Assembly: GCA_016936975.1 (NCBI GenBank)
Contig: JAFGWU010000024.1
Location: 1-44,254, forward strand
Length of the DNA: 44,254 bases
DNA from: Bacteroidales bacterium
GTDB taxonomy: Bacteria; Bacteroidota; Bacteroidia; Bacteroidales; GCA-2748055
Direction: 5' to 3'
Position numbers and translations under genes: made by a program. The notes under the pieces are model-generated. The model was given only the letters and a program-made list of their open reading frames with translations, was not told where the DNA came from and made no database searches. Positions 17,151 to 25,965 of this stretch are shown piece after piece; position 1 is the first letter of the stretch; each line of letters begins with the position of its first letter.

Positions 17151-18410
17151 TCATTGCGTTTTGACCCTGGAAGCCGGAACCACTTTATATAGTTTATCCG
17201 ATCTTCGCACCGGACCAGGCAGTGCAAAGGAGCAGACCTCTCCCTTCACGGCCACTCCGGTTTCCTTTTCGTTAACCCGCAATGTTTCGACCCTGGCCTC
17301 AAGAACCCCGGTTGTGGGACCGGTGATCAAAATCTCATCACCTTTTGATAGTTCCCCCGTCTGGATAAAGGATTCAGCCACCCCGATTTTTCCGTAGAAA
17401 TTGGTGATCCGTCCCAAATATAATTTCCGCTTTGTTGCCTGAGAACCATAGGCTTTACTCCATTCCCCCAGGCGTTGCCCAAGGTAATAGCCATCCCAGA
17501 AACCCCGGTTGAAAACTGTGGCAAGCCGCCGATCCCAATCCTCAATTTTTTCATCGGTATACTGATCCGACACTATGGCCTTTATCGCTTCATCATAGCA
17601 TGCCGTAACGGTTTTTACATATTCCGGTGAACGGGCTCTTCCCTCGATTTTAAGAACACGTACTCCGGCATCCATGATCCTGTTCAGAAAATGAATGGTT
17701 TTAAGATCCTTCGGGGACATGATAAATTCGTTGTCCACTTCCATTTCATGTCCTGTTTCCTTATCCGTGACCACATAGGACCTTCTGCAAACCTGAATAC
17801 AATCGCCCCTGTTGGCGGAATGATTATATTCATGGAGACTGAGGTAACACTTTCCGGATACGGCCATACAGAGAGCCCCGTGTACAAACATCTCGATGCG
17901 TATCAGTTCACCGGACGGTCCTTTCAGGGAGTCCATCTGAATTGCTTCCGAGATTTTCTTCACCTGTTCCAGGTTCAATTCACGGGCCAGGACCACAACA
18001 TCGGCATAATCCGCATAAAACCGGAGGGATTCAACATTGCTGATATTAAGCTGTGTGGAGAGGTGTATTGAGGCCCCGGCATCCCTTGCATATTGAAGAA
18101 CCGACTGATCTGATGCGATAATGGCTGTCACCTGGTTCCGTAATGCTTCGTCCACGATTTCACGCATCTCTTCCAACTCGTGATCATACACGATTGTATT
18201 CAGGGTAAGATAGGTTTTTACCCGGTTATCCGCCGCAATCCTTACAATCTCAGGTAGATCCCTGATTGTGAAATTAAAAGAGGACCTGGCCCGCATATTC
18301 AATTGGCCGATACCAAAATAGACAGAATCGGCACCGCCCTGGATGGCTGACACCAGTGACTCAAAGCTTCCCGCCGGGGCCATTAGTTCATAAAAATCTC
18401 TTTTTTTCAT
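17151..18410 (-). CDS. Peptidase U32 family protein, probable tRNA wobble-uridine hydroxylation protein (TrhP-like)
   Basis: The 419-residue protein has the U32 signature with four likely Fe-S cysteines: EMFVHGALCMAVSGKC and then RGDCIQVCR. An N-terminal TIM-barrel-like region (APAGSFESLVSAIQGGADSVYFG) precedes it, and a beta-rich C-terminal domain follows. The length is close to TrhP/YegQ (about 450) and far below RlhA. TrhP-type enzymes use prephenate-derived chemistry to make 5-hydroxyuridine at tRNA position 34. Other U32 members hydroxylate 23S rRNA or ubiquinone precursors, so the substrate is an inference. The GTG at 18422 is possible, but the ATG at 18410 gives the usual MKKRDFYELMAPAG start. 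It follows selU by 25 bases on the same strand, and SelU also modifies U34. Confidence 0.85.
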   Translation of the reverse strand: MKKRDFYELMAPAGSFESLVSAIQGGADSVYFGIGQLNMRARSSFNFTIRDLPEIVRIAADNRVKTYLTLNTIVYDHELEEMREIVDEALRNQVTAIIASDQSVLQYARDAGASIHLSTQLNISNVESLRFYADYADVVVLARELNLEQVKKISEAIQMDSLKGPSGELIRIEMFVHGALCMAVSGKCYLSLHEYNHSANRGDCIQVCRRSYVVTDKETGHEMEVDNEFIMSPKDLKTIHFLNRIMDAGVRVLKIEGRARSPEYVKTVTACYDEAIKAIVSDQYTDEKIEDWDRRLATVFNRGFWDGYYLGQRLGEWSKAYGSQATKRKLYLGRITNFYGKIGVAESFIQTGELSKGDEILITGPTTGVLEARVETLRVNEKETGVAVKGEVCSFALPGPVRRSDKLYKVVPASRVKTQ

Positions 18411-18435
18411 AGGTTGGCACACTATCCGGATAAAA

Positions 18436-19476
18436 TCAGGTTTTTAACTTCTTCTTAACTACCCGGTCCAGTAAAAGTCTCATATTGTGTTCCGGGTCCA
18501 TACTCCGGGAGGGTACTTCTATGAACGCTTCATGATTTTTATGAAGGGAAAACATGTAGGAGCGGTCGTAATAATCCAGGATATTCAAAATGCACTGATA
18601 GAATTCGTTTTTTTCAAGCATTTCCAACGACTCGCCTGTTTTCTCCCCCCCCAGTTTTTTTCCTATCTTTAAAATACAGGACCTGAGATCTTCTTTTTCA
18701 TAGGCGGCATAGTCACGCACCAGCCGCTGTGCTCTCATCTCTGCCGGAATATCCAGAAAAAGGGTTCTGCTTTCCTTCATTTGCAGATAAAGTTCAGGCG
18801 GGATAACACAACGTCCGATATTCCGGCTTTCATCCTCCATCCATATATTTTTCCCTGCATCCAGGCCGCGCATTTCTTGAAACAGGAAATTCTCAAATTG
18901 TTCGGTGGATGGTTGCGGTTGTTCACCCAGCGCCCCGAATGCGGAACCTTTATGGTTGGCCAGTCCCTCGAGATCGACCACCTGCTCTCCCTCCTGATAC
19001 AGTCTTTTGATAATCTCGGTTTTTCCCGACCCTGTTTTCCCTCCTATAATGATGATCTGAAAAGGCTGTTTCAGGAATTCCCGGAGGTATGTTCTGTAAG
19101 ACTTGTAACCTCCCTTCAAGACATAACAGGTCAAGCCCATGGTATCAAAAAGCCAGGCCATACTTTCACTTCTCATCCCCCCGCGCCAGCAATGCATCAA
19201 TAGTTTTTTGTTACGGCCACCCGCTTTCATGCCGTTCTTAGCCAGGTCCACCATTTTTTTCCCGACAATATCGAGACCTGCGAACAGGGCCGCTTCGCGA
19301 TTCACCTGTTTGTAGGCAGTTCCCACCCGTTTCCGTTCATCATCCAAAAACAGGGGAATGTTGATTGCTCCGGGAATATGAGCCTTCTGATATTCCCCAG
19401 GGGAACGGACATCCACCACAGGAATGCCCTGGTCGGAGTGGTCCAGAAATTTTTCTATGTCAACTATTTCAATCAT
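18436..19476 (-). CDS. selU: tRNA 2-selenouridine synthase
   Basis: The 346-residue enzyme (MnmH/SelU) replaces sulfur by selenium in 2-thiouridine at the tRNA wobble position, through a geranylated intermediate. The N-terminal rhodanese domain (about 1-130) has the active-site Cys96 in LLMHCWRGGMRSESMA. The C-terminal P-loop domain has GGKTGSGKTE at about 145-154 and the LEGLANHKGSAFG motif. The length is normal. It implies that the cell makes selenophosphate, so a selD gene should exist elsewhere. It lies between the hybrid kinase (68 bases upstream) and the U32 gene (25 bases downstream), all on the minus strand. Confidence 0.95.
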   Translation of the reverse strand: MIEIVDIEKFLDHSDQGIPVVDVRSPGEYQKAHIPGAINIPLFLDDERKRVGTAYKQVNREAALFAGLDIVGKKMVDLAKNGMKAGGRNKKLLMHCWRGGMRSESMAWLFDTMGLTCYVLKGGYKSYRTYLREFLKQPFQIIIIGGKTGSGKTEIIKRLYQEGEQVVDLEGLANHKGSAFGALGEQPQPSTEQFENFLFQEMRGLDAGKNIWMEDESRNIGRCVIPPELYLQMKESRTLFLDIPAEMRAQRLVRDYAAYEKEDLRSCILKIGKKLGGEKTGESLEMLEKNEFYQCILNILDYYDRSYMFSLHKNHEAFIEVPSRSMDPEHNMRLLLDRVVKKKLKT

Positions 19477-19544
19477 TCAATCAATTCACTTCCATGGGGA
19501 ACGTTTACCGGTCGACTCCGGCAGAAAACGGTCTGACTGTTCAA

Positions 19545-22418
19545 TCAGGGAATGCTGGTTGAAAATCGTTTGATGAGCAGCTGTTTTATGCTTTCCACCT
19601 TTACCGGCTTGGGAAGAAATTCGTCCATTCCGGCCAGGAATGCATCGGCTTTTCGCTTTTCATCAGCATCGGCCGACAGGGCAATGATCGGCGTTGTGAT
19701 GCCGGCTTTGCGGATTTGCTCAGCGGCCTGGAAACCATCAAGCTCCGGCATTAAAAGGTCCATGAAAACGATATCGTAGCTTTTCTGTTTTACCAGGTTG
19801 ACGGCTTCTGTACCATTCCCGGCAATATCTATCTCGTAACCGATATTTTTAAAAATAGTCTGGGCCACCCTCTGGTTTATGAAATTATCTTCTGCCAGCA
19901 GGATAGACAGGCTTTCCGGTAACCTGTTCAGTACGGGTTCAAGCGCCACTTTTCCCCGAATTCCAGGAAAACATTCCGTCAGAATATCATACATCTCTCG
20001 ATTTTCGAAAGGTTCAATCAGGTAGTAATCAATCCCCAGTTTCTTGCATATCTTGAAATTTCCCGGCTTATTATTGGAGGTAATCATCACTACCGGAAAA
20101 GAATCCACCAGTCCGCTGTCCTTTAACTGGTGGGCCAGTGTAAATCCATCCAGTTTTGCGCGGTCAATGATAAAAACCATCTGATAGAGTTTCCGTTTGA
20201 CATCGATATGATGAATAATGCTTTCTATTGTACTTTCCTGGTAGATACGGGTAACCACATTGATTCCAAACTTATTGAGCCATTTGGAAACAGGACTTTT
20301 TGAAGGATCCGATTCCTTTGTCAGGATCAGTGCATTTATCTGATCAATCCTGGTGATATCCTCAAAATTGAATGGTTTTTTCAGCTTTTCATTTGAGTAA
20401 GCTTCAAATGTAAAGCTGAATCTGGATCCCGGATAATCGAAATCCTCAACAATTGAAGAGGGACTTTCAACCCAGATTTCACCATTCATCAACTCCACCA
20501 GTTGCCTGGCAATGGTGATGCCCAATCCGGTCCCTCCATATTTCCTGGATACTGAAGCCCCGGCCTGAACATAGCTTCCAAAAATGTCCCTGATCTTCTC
20601 TTTTGGAATCCCGACGCCGGTATCCTCTACATAAACCAGGATGTTTACGTTTCCCTTGAACACTTCAATCAATTTCGTTCCGATGACGATCTTCCCCCGT
20701 TCGGTAAATTTAACCGCATTGCTCACAAGGTTTGAAATCACCTGTCGGAGACGAAACGGATCGCCGATCAGATGGTCGGGAACATCCGGACTGAGTGCCG
20801 TATGAAGTACCAGTCCCTTCTTCTCCGCTACCGGACCAAACAGTTCACCGACCAGGCGAATCTCTTCCGATAATTTAAAAGGTATCTCCTCGAGCATCAT
20901 CCGTCCGGCCTCGATCTTTGAAAAATCAAGCAGATCATTAATAATGTTCATCATCAGCTCAGAGGATCTCCTGACAATGGAGAGTTTCTCTTTTTGTTGA
21001 TTATCGGATTCTGATTTCAGAAGGCTATCGACCATTCCCAGAATACCGTTCAGGGGGGTCCGGATCTCGTGACTCATGGCAGCCAGAAAATCCGATTTGG
21101 ATTTATTTGCAGCAACCTCCTGTTTTCTGGCCTTCTCAATCGGGGATACATCGATCAGCGCAATGAGCTTCAGCTGTTCACCTCCAATATCAGTCTCCTT
21201 TTCCCTCCTGTAAATAACCGTTTCTATCCCGTCTTTTTCATAATAAAGGTAATGAGCATCATCGAGAATGGATTGGGGTCCTTCCTGAAGCAGATATCTA
21301 TTCGATATCTGGAACTCCTTTGAAAAATCCTTTCCGATAAGATTCTCAGATTCCTCCATAAACAGCATTTTCTGGGCCATGCTGTTAATATTCCTGATGA
21401 CATTTCTCTCATCCAGGATCATAATCCCTACGGGAAACTGCTCGATAACCTGCCGGAACACGGTTTCCGAGCGTTTCAGTGTCTCCTCTTTTTTACGCTG
21501 TTTCGAAAGTGTCACCAAAAGGAAGGCTATCAAGGCAATTGTGGCCATGAATGTGATTATGGCAACCAGCAGGTTCTGATTCAGGAAAAAATTGAAAAAC
21601 TTGCTCCTTCCTGTTGAGAAGGCGATGGCCATTTTCTTTCCGTAAATACTCACCGGGTAAAACGATGAAAAAAGCAGCTCCCGGCTTCCGTCAGGGTAGA
21701 TCACCGGATGATGGATGATGCCATGCCATTCCGCCTTAATACTGTCCTGAATGACCGGCAGGGCTCCGATGGTGACGCTGTCGGTTTTGAAATTATGCAT
21801 TACCAGCTCGCCCTCAGAAGAAATAACCCACTGATAATGCAAAACTGTGCCGATCGGATAAAGGGAGAATATCTCCCGGGCAAACTTACCGAAATCCACT
21901 TCAACAAAGACATTCCCGCTGAGGACGTCATTCTCATAATCGAAATAGGGATAATAATAATTCATCCGGCTGTTTACCTGTTCAACCAGCGTTCGGGGAT
22001 ACAATCGCTTCTGGGTCTTTCTCGGAAAACTGTCGATCACGAACCGGTCTTCCCTGCTGAATTTATCGGATGATTCCAGGTAGAGGCCGTAGAAATTATT
22101 TTTATTATCATACAGGGAGATGTTGGAAATAAGATTCCTGTATTTTGTATAGAAGAGACGCAGGCTCTGGGTTGCGATCTTAAACTGGGCGGGGTCATCA
22201 AATATTTTTGAATAATCGTATTTGCTCAGCTCCGAATTGACATCACTGTCGAACTGCATCAGGGTCGACTCCATAAAATTCCCGCTGAGCTGGGTCTGCG
22301 TGGTTAATGTATTGTTAAGGAAATCGACAAATCGCTTGTTGATGCTGTAAATGGTAAGGCCGTTTAACAGCAGGATAATCAGGAGGGCGAATGCCGATAT
22401 GAAATAGTTTCTTACCAT
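19545..22418 (-). CDS. Hybrid sensor histidine kinase with PAS, HisKA, HATPase and two receiver-like domains
   Basis: The 957-residue protein has an N-terminal helix (about 7-26), a periplasmic sensor of roughly 240 residues, and a second helix (about 275-297). Then come a PAS domain (about 315-425), HisKA (MSHEIRTPLNGILGM, His450) and HATPase (DTGVGIPKEKI, GGTGLGITIARQLVE). A receiver-like domain (about 690-810) lacks a normal phosphoacceptor. The end is a complete receiver (VFMDLLMPELDGF, Asp887; Lys in PKPVK). This is the BarA/Lux-like phosphorelay layout without an Hpt domain, which must be in trans. The start is the ATG at 22418, just before the first helix; an in-frame GTG at 22433 is less likely. 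The ligand is unknown. Confidence 0.92.
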   Translation of the reverse strand: MVRNYFISAFALLIILLLNGLTIYSINKRFVDFLNNTLTTQTQLSGNFMESTLMQFDSDVNSELSKYDYSKIFDDPAQFKIATQSLRLFYTKYRNLISNISLYDNKNNFYGLYLESSDKFSREDRFVIDSFPRKTQKRLYPRTLVEQVNSRMNYYYPYFDYENDVLSGNVFVEVDFGKFAREIFSLYPIGTVLHYQWVISSEGELVMHNFKTDSVTIGALPVIQDSIKAEWHGIIHHPVIYPDGSRELLFSSFYPVSIYGKKMAIAFSTGRSKFFNFFLNQNLLVAIITFMATIALIAFLLVTLSKQRKKEETLKRSETVFRQVIEQFPVGIMILDERNVIRNINSMAQKMLFMEESENLIGKDFSKEFQISNRYLLQEGPQSILDDAHYLYYEKDGIETVIYRREKETDIGGEQLKLIALIDVSPIEKARKQEVAANKSKSDFLAAMSHEIRTPLNGILGMVDSLLKSESDNQQKEKLSIVRRSSELMMNIINDLLDFSKIEAGRMMLEEIPFKLSEEIRLVGELFGPVAEKKGLVLHTALSPDVPDHLIGDPFRLRQVISNLVSNAVKFTERGKIVIGTKLIEVFKGNVNILVYVEDTGVGIPKEKIRDIFGSYVQAGASVSRKYGGTGLGITIARQLVELMNGEIWVESPSSIVEDFDYPGSRFSFTFEAYSNEKLKKPFNFEDITRIDQINALILTKESDPSKSPVSKWLNKFGINVVTRIYQESTIESIIHHIDVKRKLYQMVFIIDRAKLDGFTLAHQLKDSGLVDSFPVVMITSNNKPGNFKICKKLGIDYYLIEPFENREMYDILTECFPGIRGKVALEPVLNRLPESLSILLAEDNFINQRVAQTIFKNIGYEIDIAGNGTEAVNLVKQKSYDIVFMDLLMPELDGFQAAEQIRKAGITTPIIALSADADEKRKADAFLAGMDEFLPKPVKVESIKQLLIKRFSTSIP

Positions 22419-22509
22419 ATGGTTAAACAGCACGATGTTCGGAGATATCGTCCGGGAAAATTGCGATTAAAGTTAAAGATTAATTTTTCAAAAACCATCT
22501 GTTTTCTTT

Positions 22510-23433
22510 TTACCGGTATTTTCCTTCGTTATCCATTAACATATTGATGTAATTGTTATATCGTGAGGCACTGATCAGGTTGTTTCCCACTGCTTCGCGC
22601 ACGGCACAATTCGGTTCACGGTAATGCAGGCAATTATGAAACTGGCAATCCTTGCTGATCCTGAAAATCTCCGGGAAAAAATGGAACAATTCCTCCTTCT
22701 CTATGTCAATCATCCCAAAGCCTTTTATGCCCGGTGTATCTATTATCTTTCCCCCATTCGATAACTCTGCCATTTCAGCGTAGGTAGTGGTGTGTTTCCC
22801 GGCCTTATGGCTATCCGAAATTTCCCCGACCTTCAGTTTCAGGGAAGGTTCCAGCGCATTGATCAGGGCAGATTTGCCCACCCCCGAATTTCCGGTTACC
22901 ACATTGGTTTTTCCGGCCATCCTCTCCCTGACAGTTTCAATGCCTTCCCCACGGATGACAGACATTTTTATGCAGGGATATCCGATGGAGGAATAGATTC
23001 TGATGAGCTCCTCCATATTACCGAGATCCTGCGGCGAACAGATATCTGTTTTATTGAACAGAATGGTAACCGGGATCCTGAATGATTCTGCAGCCACCAG
23101 GATCCTGTCGATGAATTCCGTATAAGTCCTGGGCGAAACCATGGAAACCATCAGCCAGATGATATCCACATTGCTCGCCAGGAGCTGGTATTCGGAGGAT
23201 AGCTTGGATGCCTTTCGCATAATATAATTACGGCGCTCTTTTATTTCGGTGATAAGACCCGAACTTCCGTCCCCGCCTGATGAGAATATCACCTGGTCCC
23301 CCACTACCACCGGATTTGTTGCCCTGATTCCCTTCATCCTCAGTTTACCCCTGATCCGGCAGGGTATGATCCTGCCCTCTTCATTCCTGACATAATACCA
23401 GCTGCCCGTGGATTTTATAACCGTTCCTTCCAA
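22510..23433 (-). CDS. rsgA: Ribosome small-subunit biogenesis GTPase RsgA
   Basis: The 307-residue protein is a circularly permuted GTPase that checks late 30S maturation. An N-terminal OB-fold domain (IKSTGSWYYVRNEEG) is followed by the G domain in the order NKTD (G4), GNSGVGKSALINAL (G1), DTPG (G3). The C-terminal zinc knuckle is CQFHNCLHYREPNC. The frame is open to a TTG at 23454, but that codon lies inside a perfect -7 box (23452-23459). Translation should begin at the next TTG, 23433, giving M-EGTVIKSTGSWY, which fits the family's N-terminus. No ATG is available nearby. Confidence 0.93.
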   Translation of the reverse strand: MEGTVIKSTGSWYYVRNEEGRIIPCRIRGKLRMKGIRATNPVVVGDQVIFSSGGDGSSGLITEIKERRNYIMRKASKLSSEYQLLASNVDIIWLMVSMVSPRTYTEFIDRILVAAESFRIPVTILFNKTDICSPQDLGNMEELIRIYSSIGYPCIKMSVIRGEGIETVRERMAGKTNVVTGNSGVGKSALINALEPSLKLKVGEISDSHKAGKHTTTYAEMAELSNGGKIIDTPGIKGFGMIDIEKEELFHFFPEIFRISKDCQFHNCLHYREPNCAVREAVGNNLISASRYNNYINMLMDNEGKYR

Positions 23434-23451
23434 TTGCGGTTTCGTTTCCGG

Positions 23452-23486
23452 CAAAAGTAATAAATAAAAAACAGGTTGGATGCAAA
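23452..23486 (-). promoter_or_regulatory. Promoter of rsgA
   Basis: On the minus strand TTTG (23486-23483), a 23-base spacer and TACTTTTG (23459-23452) match the Bacteroidota promoter pattern. The -7 box ends 18 bases before the chosen TTG start codon and rules out the TTG at 23454. Confidence 0.6.
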
Positions 23487-23534
23487 TCGGTCCGGGCTCC
23501 CTTTCCGGAAATGCGTTGATTATTTCAGGGAGGA

Positions 23535-24659
23535 TCAGGGCCGGTCGGGGGGTCGATCGCCCTTTACCGGGACAGCAATCTTTAAGCGGCGGGAGGAGAA
23601 TTGAAAATAAGAAACGCTTCCCTCCTGGTCCCTGCTGGCCATAAGTTCCATATCGCTTCCGGTAAGACGGTTGATTCCGTCTATACCTGAAGCAGCAATA
23701 TCCCAGAAGCTTCTGTCCTTTAATGCAAAATCTTCAAGGGCCTCTTCCAGATTTTTTCCGGCCATCAGGATGGAGGAGCGTTTTTCTTCAACCGGGTTGA
23801 AATTTGGGAGCGAAAGTGGTTTTATTTTATCCGCCTCCGGGGTAAACGCCATGACAAGGGTCTTGTTGTAGGGAATCTTAATCCTAAGATCTTTTGAGCT
23901 GAATCCGGCACCACCGTTAATAACTTCCGACTTATGAATATCATCCGGTCCGTCCCGGCGGAAACCCGGTGTTCTGTTTTCAGCAACCACAGCAGTGGAC
24001 CTGGTACGGCCCTCTGCTGACCGGGTTACGCGCTGTCCCGATTCATCCGTGCGGTCGGTCAGCAGGATCTCCCTGCCCGGTTCCGATTGAATCTGACCGG
24101 ATTGCTGACCGGAAGTATCTGCCGGAACGTTGTTCACGGCAACCGATTCTTCAATCGCCGGTCTGCTGAGAATCAGGAATAGAATAAGAGCAGAAGCGGC
24201 GGCAGCCGGGATCATCATCCAGATCGTCCTTAACCTTCGGGGAACCGCTTTCTTTAACTTCTTTTTGTAAGGATACCTTATATCTTCTCTTTCCAGCCTT
24301 GTTTTCAGCCATAACTCGTACGCTTTTTGAAAAAGCGGATTTGATACCAGGAAGTGTTCAAACGCCTCCTTTCTCTCGGGATGGAGATCCTGTTCCATGC
24401 AGGCAATGGCAAACATGTCGAAATTTGAAGCATCAGGCTCGGAATCCGTTCCCGGGAATTTCTTCTTCAAACGCTCCTTATCCTGAAAGGGAACTGCCTC
24501 CGGTTCCAGATAGGCATTTTTTAAATCACCCGATGCTTCCAAAAGGTCAGGATTCGAATTCAGAAATTCCCGCACGCCCTCCTCCTCCTTCCGGGAAAGG
24601 GATCCCTCGAGGAAATCGAGCATCCAGAATTCAATATTTTCCCTGCTGATATTCATCAT
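23535..24659 (-). CDS. Probable transmembrane anti-sigma factor partner of the ECF sigma factor
   Basis: The 374-residue protein has a cytoplasmic N-terminal half (about 1-145) that starts ENIEFWMLDFLEGSLSRKEEEGVREFL, the kind of short helical repeat seen at the start of many Bacteroidota anti-sigma-like proteins. A related unit recurs near 80-120 (FAIACMEQDLHPERKEAFEHFL). One membrane helix follows (about 147-166). The periplasmic part is polar and rich in Ser, Arg and Glu, with no fold I recognise. It follows the sigma factor by 6 bases, which is the main reason for the call. There is no zinc-binding HxxxCxxC motif, so it is not a classic ZAS-type protein. Confidence 0.7.
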   Translation of the reverse strand: MMNISRENIEFWMLDFLEGSLSRKEEEGVREFLNSNPDLLEASGDLKNAYLEPEAVPFQDKERLKKKFPGTDSEPDASNFDMFAIACMEQDLHPERKEAFEHFLVSNPLFQKAYELWLKTRLEREDIRYPYKKKLKKAVPRRLRTIWMMIPAAAASALILFLILSRPAIEESVAVNNVPADTSGQQSGQIQSEPGREILLTDRTDESGQRVTRSAEGRTRSTAVVAENRTPGFRRDGPDDIHKSEVINGGAGFSSKDLRIKIPYNKTLVMAFTPEADKIKPLSLPNFNPVEEKRSSILMAGKNLEEALEDFALKDRSFWDIAASGIDGINRLTGSDMELMASRDQEGSVSYFQFSSRRLKIAVPVKGDRPPDRP

Positions 24660-24665
24660 CCGATA

Positions 24666-25151
24666 TCATATAACCGTTTCCGGGTTTCCTATGTACGCTT
24701 TCAAATAGACCCTTGCCCTGTAAATGTATACTTTGACCTGGGATTCCGAAAGCCCTGTGATTTCGCCAATCTCCCTGTAACTGTATCCTTCATAATCCCT
24801 CAGCATAAGCACGGATCGCTGTTCGTCCGGCAGATTCTCCAAGGCCCGGTTTAATATGTCCTTCAAATCCGAGTACTGTTCTTCATGGAAAGATTCATTT
24901 TTTCTGAATCCTTCTGTATCGGTCATCCTGCTCTTTTTCCTGAGGTAATCGATCATCGTGTGATAGGCTGTTGTGAAGAGGTACGATTTTACATTCCTTC
25001 CGTCGACGCCTTCAATTTTAATCCATAATTTTTCGAAGGTATCCTGTACAAGATCCTGTGCAGCATCAATAATCTTTACATTTTTCAGGACAAACCTGTA
25101 AAGATTGTCTGCATAAGCCTCAACAGCGTTATTATACTCTTCTACCGTCAT
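24666..25151 (-). CDS. ECF-type RNA polymerase sigma factor
   Basis: The 161-residue protein has sigma region 2 (about 10-75: AQDLVQDTFEKLWIKI, then SYLFTTAYHTMIDYLRKK) and region 4 (about 105-153: LPDEQRSVLMLRDYEGYSYREIGEITGLSESQVKVYIYRARVYL). There is no region 3, as is usual for the ECF class. It directs polymerase to a small stress or envelope regulon. The downstream membrane protein, 6 bases away, is the likely anti-sigma factor. I could not identify its own promoter with confidence. Confidence 0.93.
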   Translation of the reverse strand: MTVEEYNNAVEAYADNLYRFVLKNVKIIDAAQDLVQDTFEKLWIKIEGVDGRNVKSYLFTTAYHTMIDYLRKKSRMTDTEGFRKNESFHEEQYSDLKDILNRALENLPDEQRSVLMLRDYEGYSYREIGEITGLSESQVKVYIYRARVYLKAYIGNPETVI

Positions 25152-25301
25152 AAATACGCAATCAACTCCATGAATAGGACGAATTAGACTTCCTAAAGTT
25201 ACAACAGAGATTTTGTTTAAGAAAAACCGATGCCCTTATCTTCTTGATTCTTCAGTAAAACCGATTCATTTGAACCGATTAAAAAAAAAATGCAAAAAAA
25301 C

Positions 25302-25333
25302 TTGACTTCCGGGGTTTAAATGATTTATATTTG
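25302..25333 (+). promoter_or_regulatory. Promoter of the tetR-ABC operon
   Basis: TTG (25302-25304), a 21-base spacer and TATATTTG (25326-25333) fit the Bacteroidota consensus. The -7 box ends 23 bases before the tetR ATG at 25357, giving a short leader. Confidence 0.65.
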
Positions 25334-25349
25334 ACTGAACGTTCATTCA
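25332..25349 (+). promoter_or_regulatory. Probable TetR operator overlapping the promoter
   Basis: The core TGAACGTTCA (25336-25345) is a perfect 10-bp palindrome inside a nearly symmetric 18-base site (TGAC before, TTCA after). It starts on the last bases of the -7 box and covers the predicted transcription start. TetR-family repressors usually bind such sites upstream of their own gene. Confidence 0.6.
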
Positions 25350-25356
25350 TTTAAAA

Positions 25357-25965
25357 ATGTCACCGAGAACTCCTGAACAATTTGAAGAAATAAGGGAATC
25401 CCGAAGGGAACAGATCATGGAGACTGCTCTAAAGGTGTTTGCCTCCGAAGGATACGCGAACAGTTCGATTTCGAAACTTGCTGAGGCTGCCGGGATTTCA
25501 AAAGGATTGATGTATAACTACTTCAACAGCAAGGAAGAACTGCTTAAAGAAATCCTTGAAAAGGGGATGAAAGAGATTCTGAATCTTACCGATCCCGACC
25601 GCGACGGCATTATAACCCCTTCGGAATTGGATGAATTTATCAGGAAAACTTTCAGGATCATGCGCCGGAAGCAGGAATTTTGGATTTTGTATTTCAATAT
25701 TATCCTCCAGCCCAAAGTCAGGGAGTCGTTAAAAGGAACTTCCGTACTGACGGGAACAGAGGAATATTTCTCCATGCTTATGAAGTATTTCGAGTCCAAC
25801 GGATTTGAGGATCCGGTTCTGGAGGTTCTGACCATCACCTCCATGATTGAAGGTCTTGGTGTCCTGATGCTTTATGCTTATCCTGTTATGACCATTCCTG
25901 AAACTGTTTTACTCAAGTTTGAGGAGCGGGTTTTAAAAATGATAAAACAACCTGAACATGAATAA
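25357..25965 (+). CDS. TetR/AcrR family transcriptional repressor
   Basis: The 202-residue protein has a TetR DNA-binding domain at about 13-60 (REQIMETALKVFASEGYANSSISKLAEAAGISKGLMYNYFNSKEELL) and a helical ligand-binding domain after it. It is the first gene of a six-gene block. The next gene starts 8 bases before its stop, so repressor and transporter are cotranscribed and translationally coupled. With the palindrome on its promoter, this suggests autoregulation released by an unknown hydrophobic ligand. Confidence 0.93.
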   Translation: MSPRTPEQFEEIRESRREQIMETALKVFASEGYANSSISKLAEAAGISKGLMYNYFNSKEELLKEILEKGMKEILNLTDPDRDGIITPSELDEFIRKTFRIMRRKQEFWILYFNIILQPKVRESLKGTSVLTGTEEYFSMLMKYFESNGFEDPVLEVLTITSMIEGLGVLMLYAYPVMTIPETVLLKFEERVLKMIKQPEHE

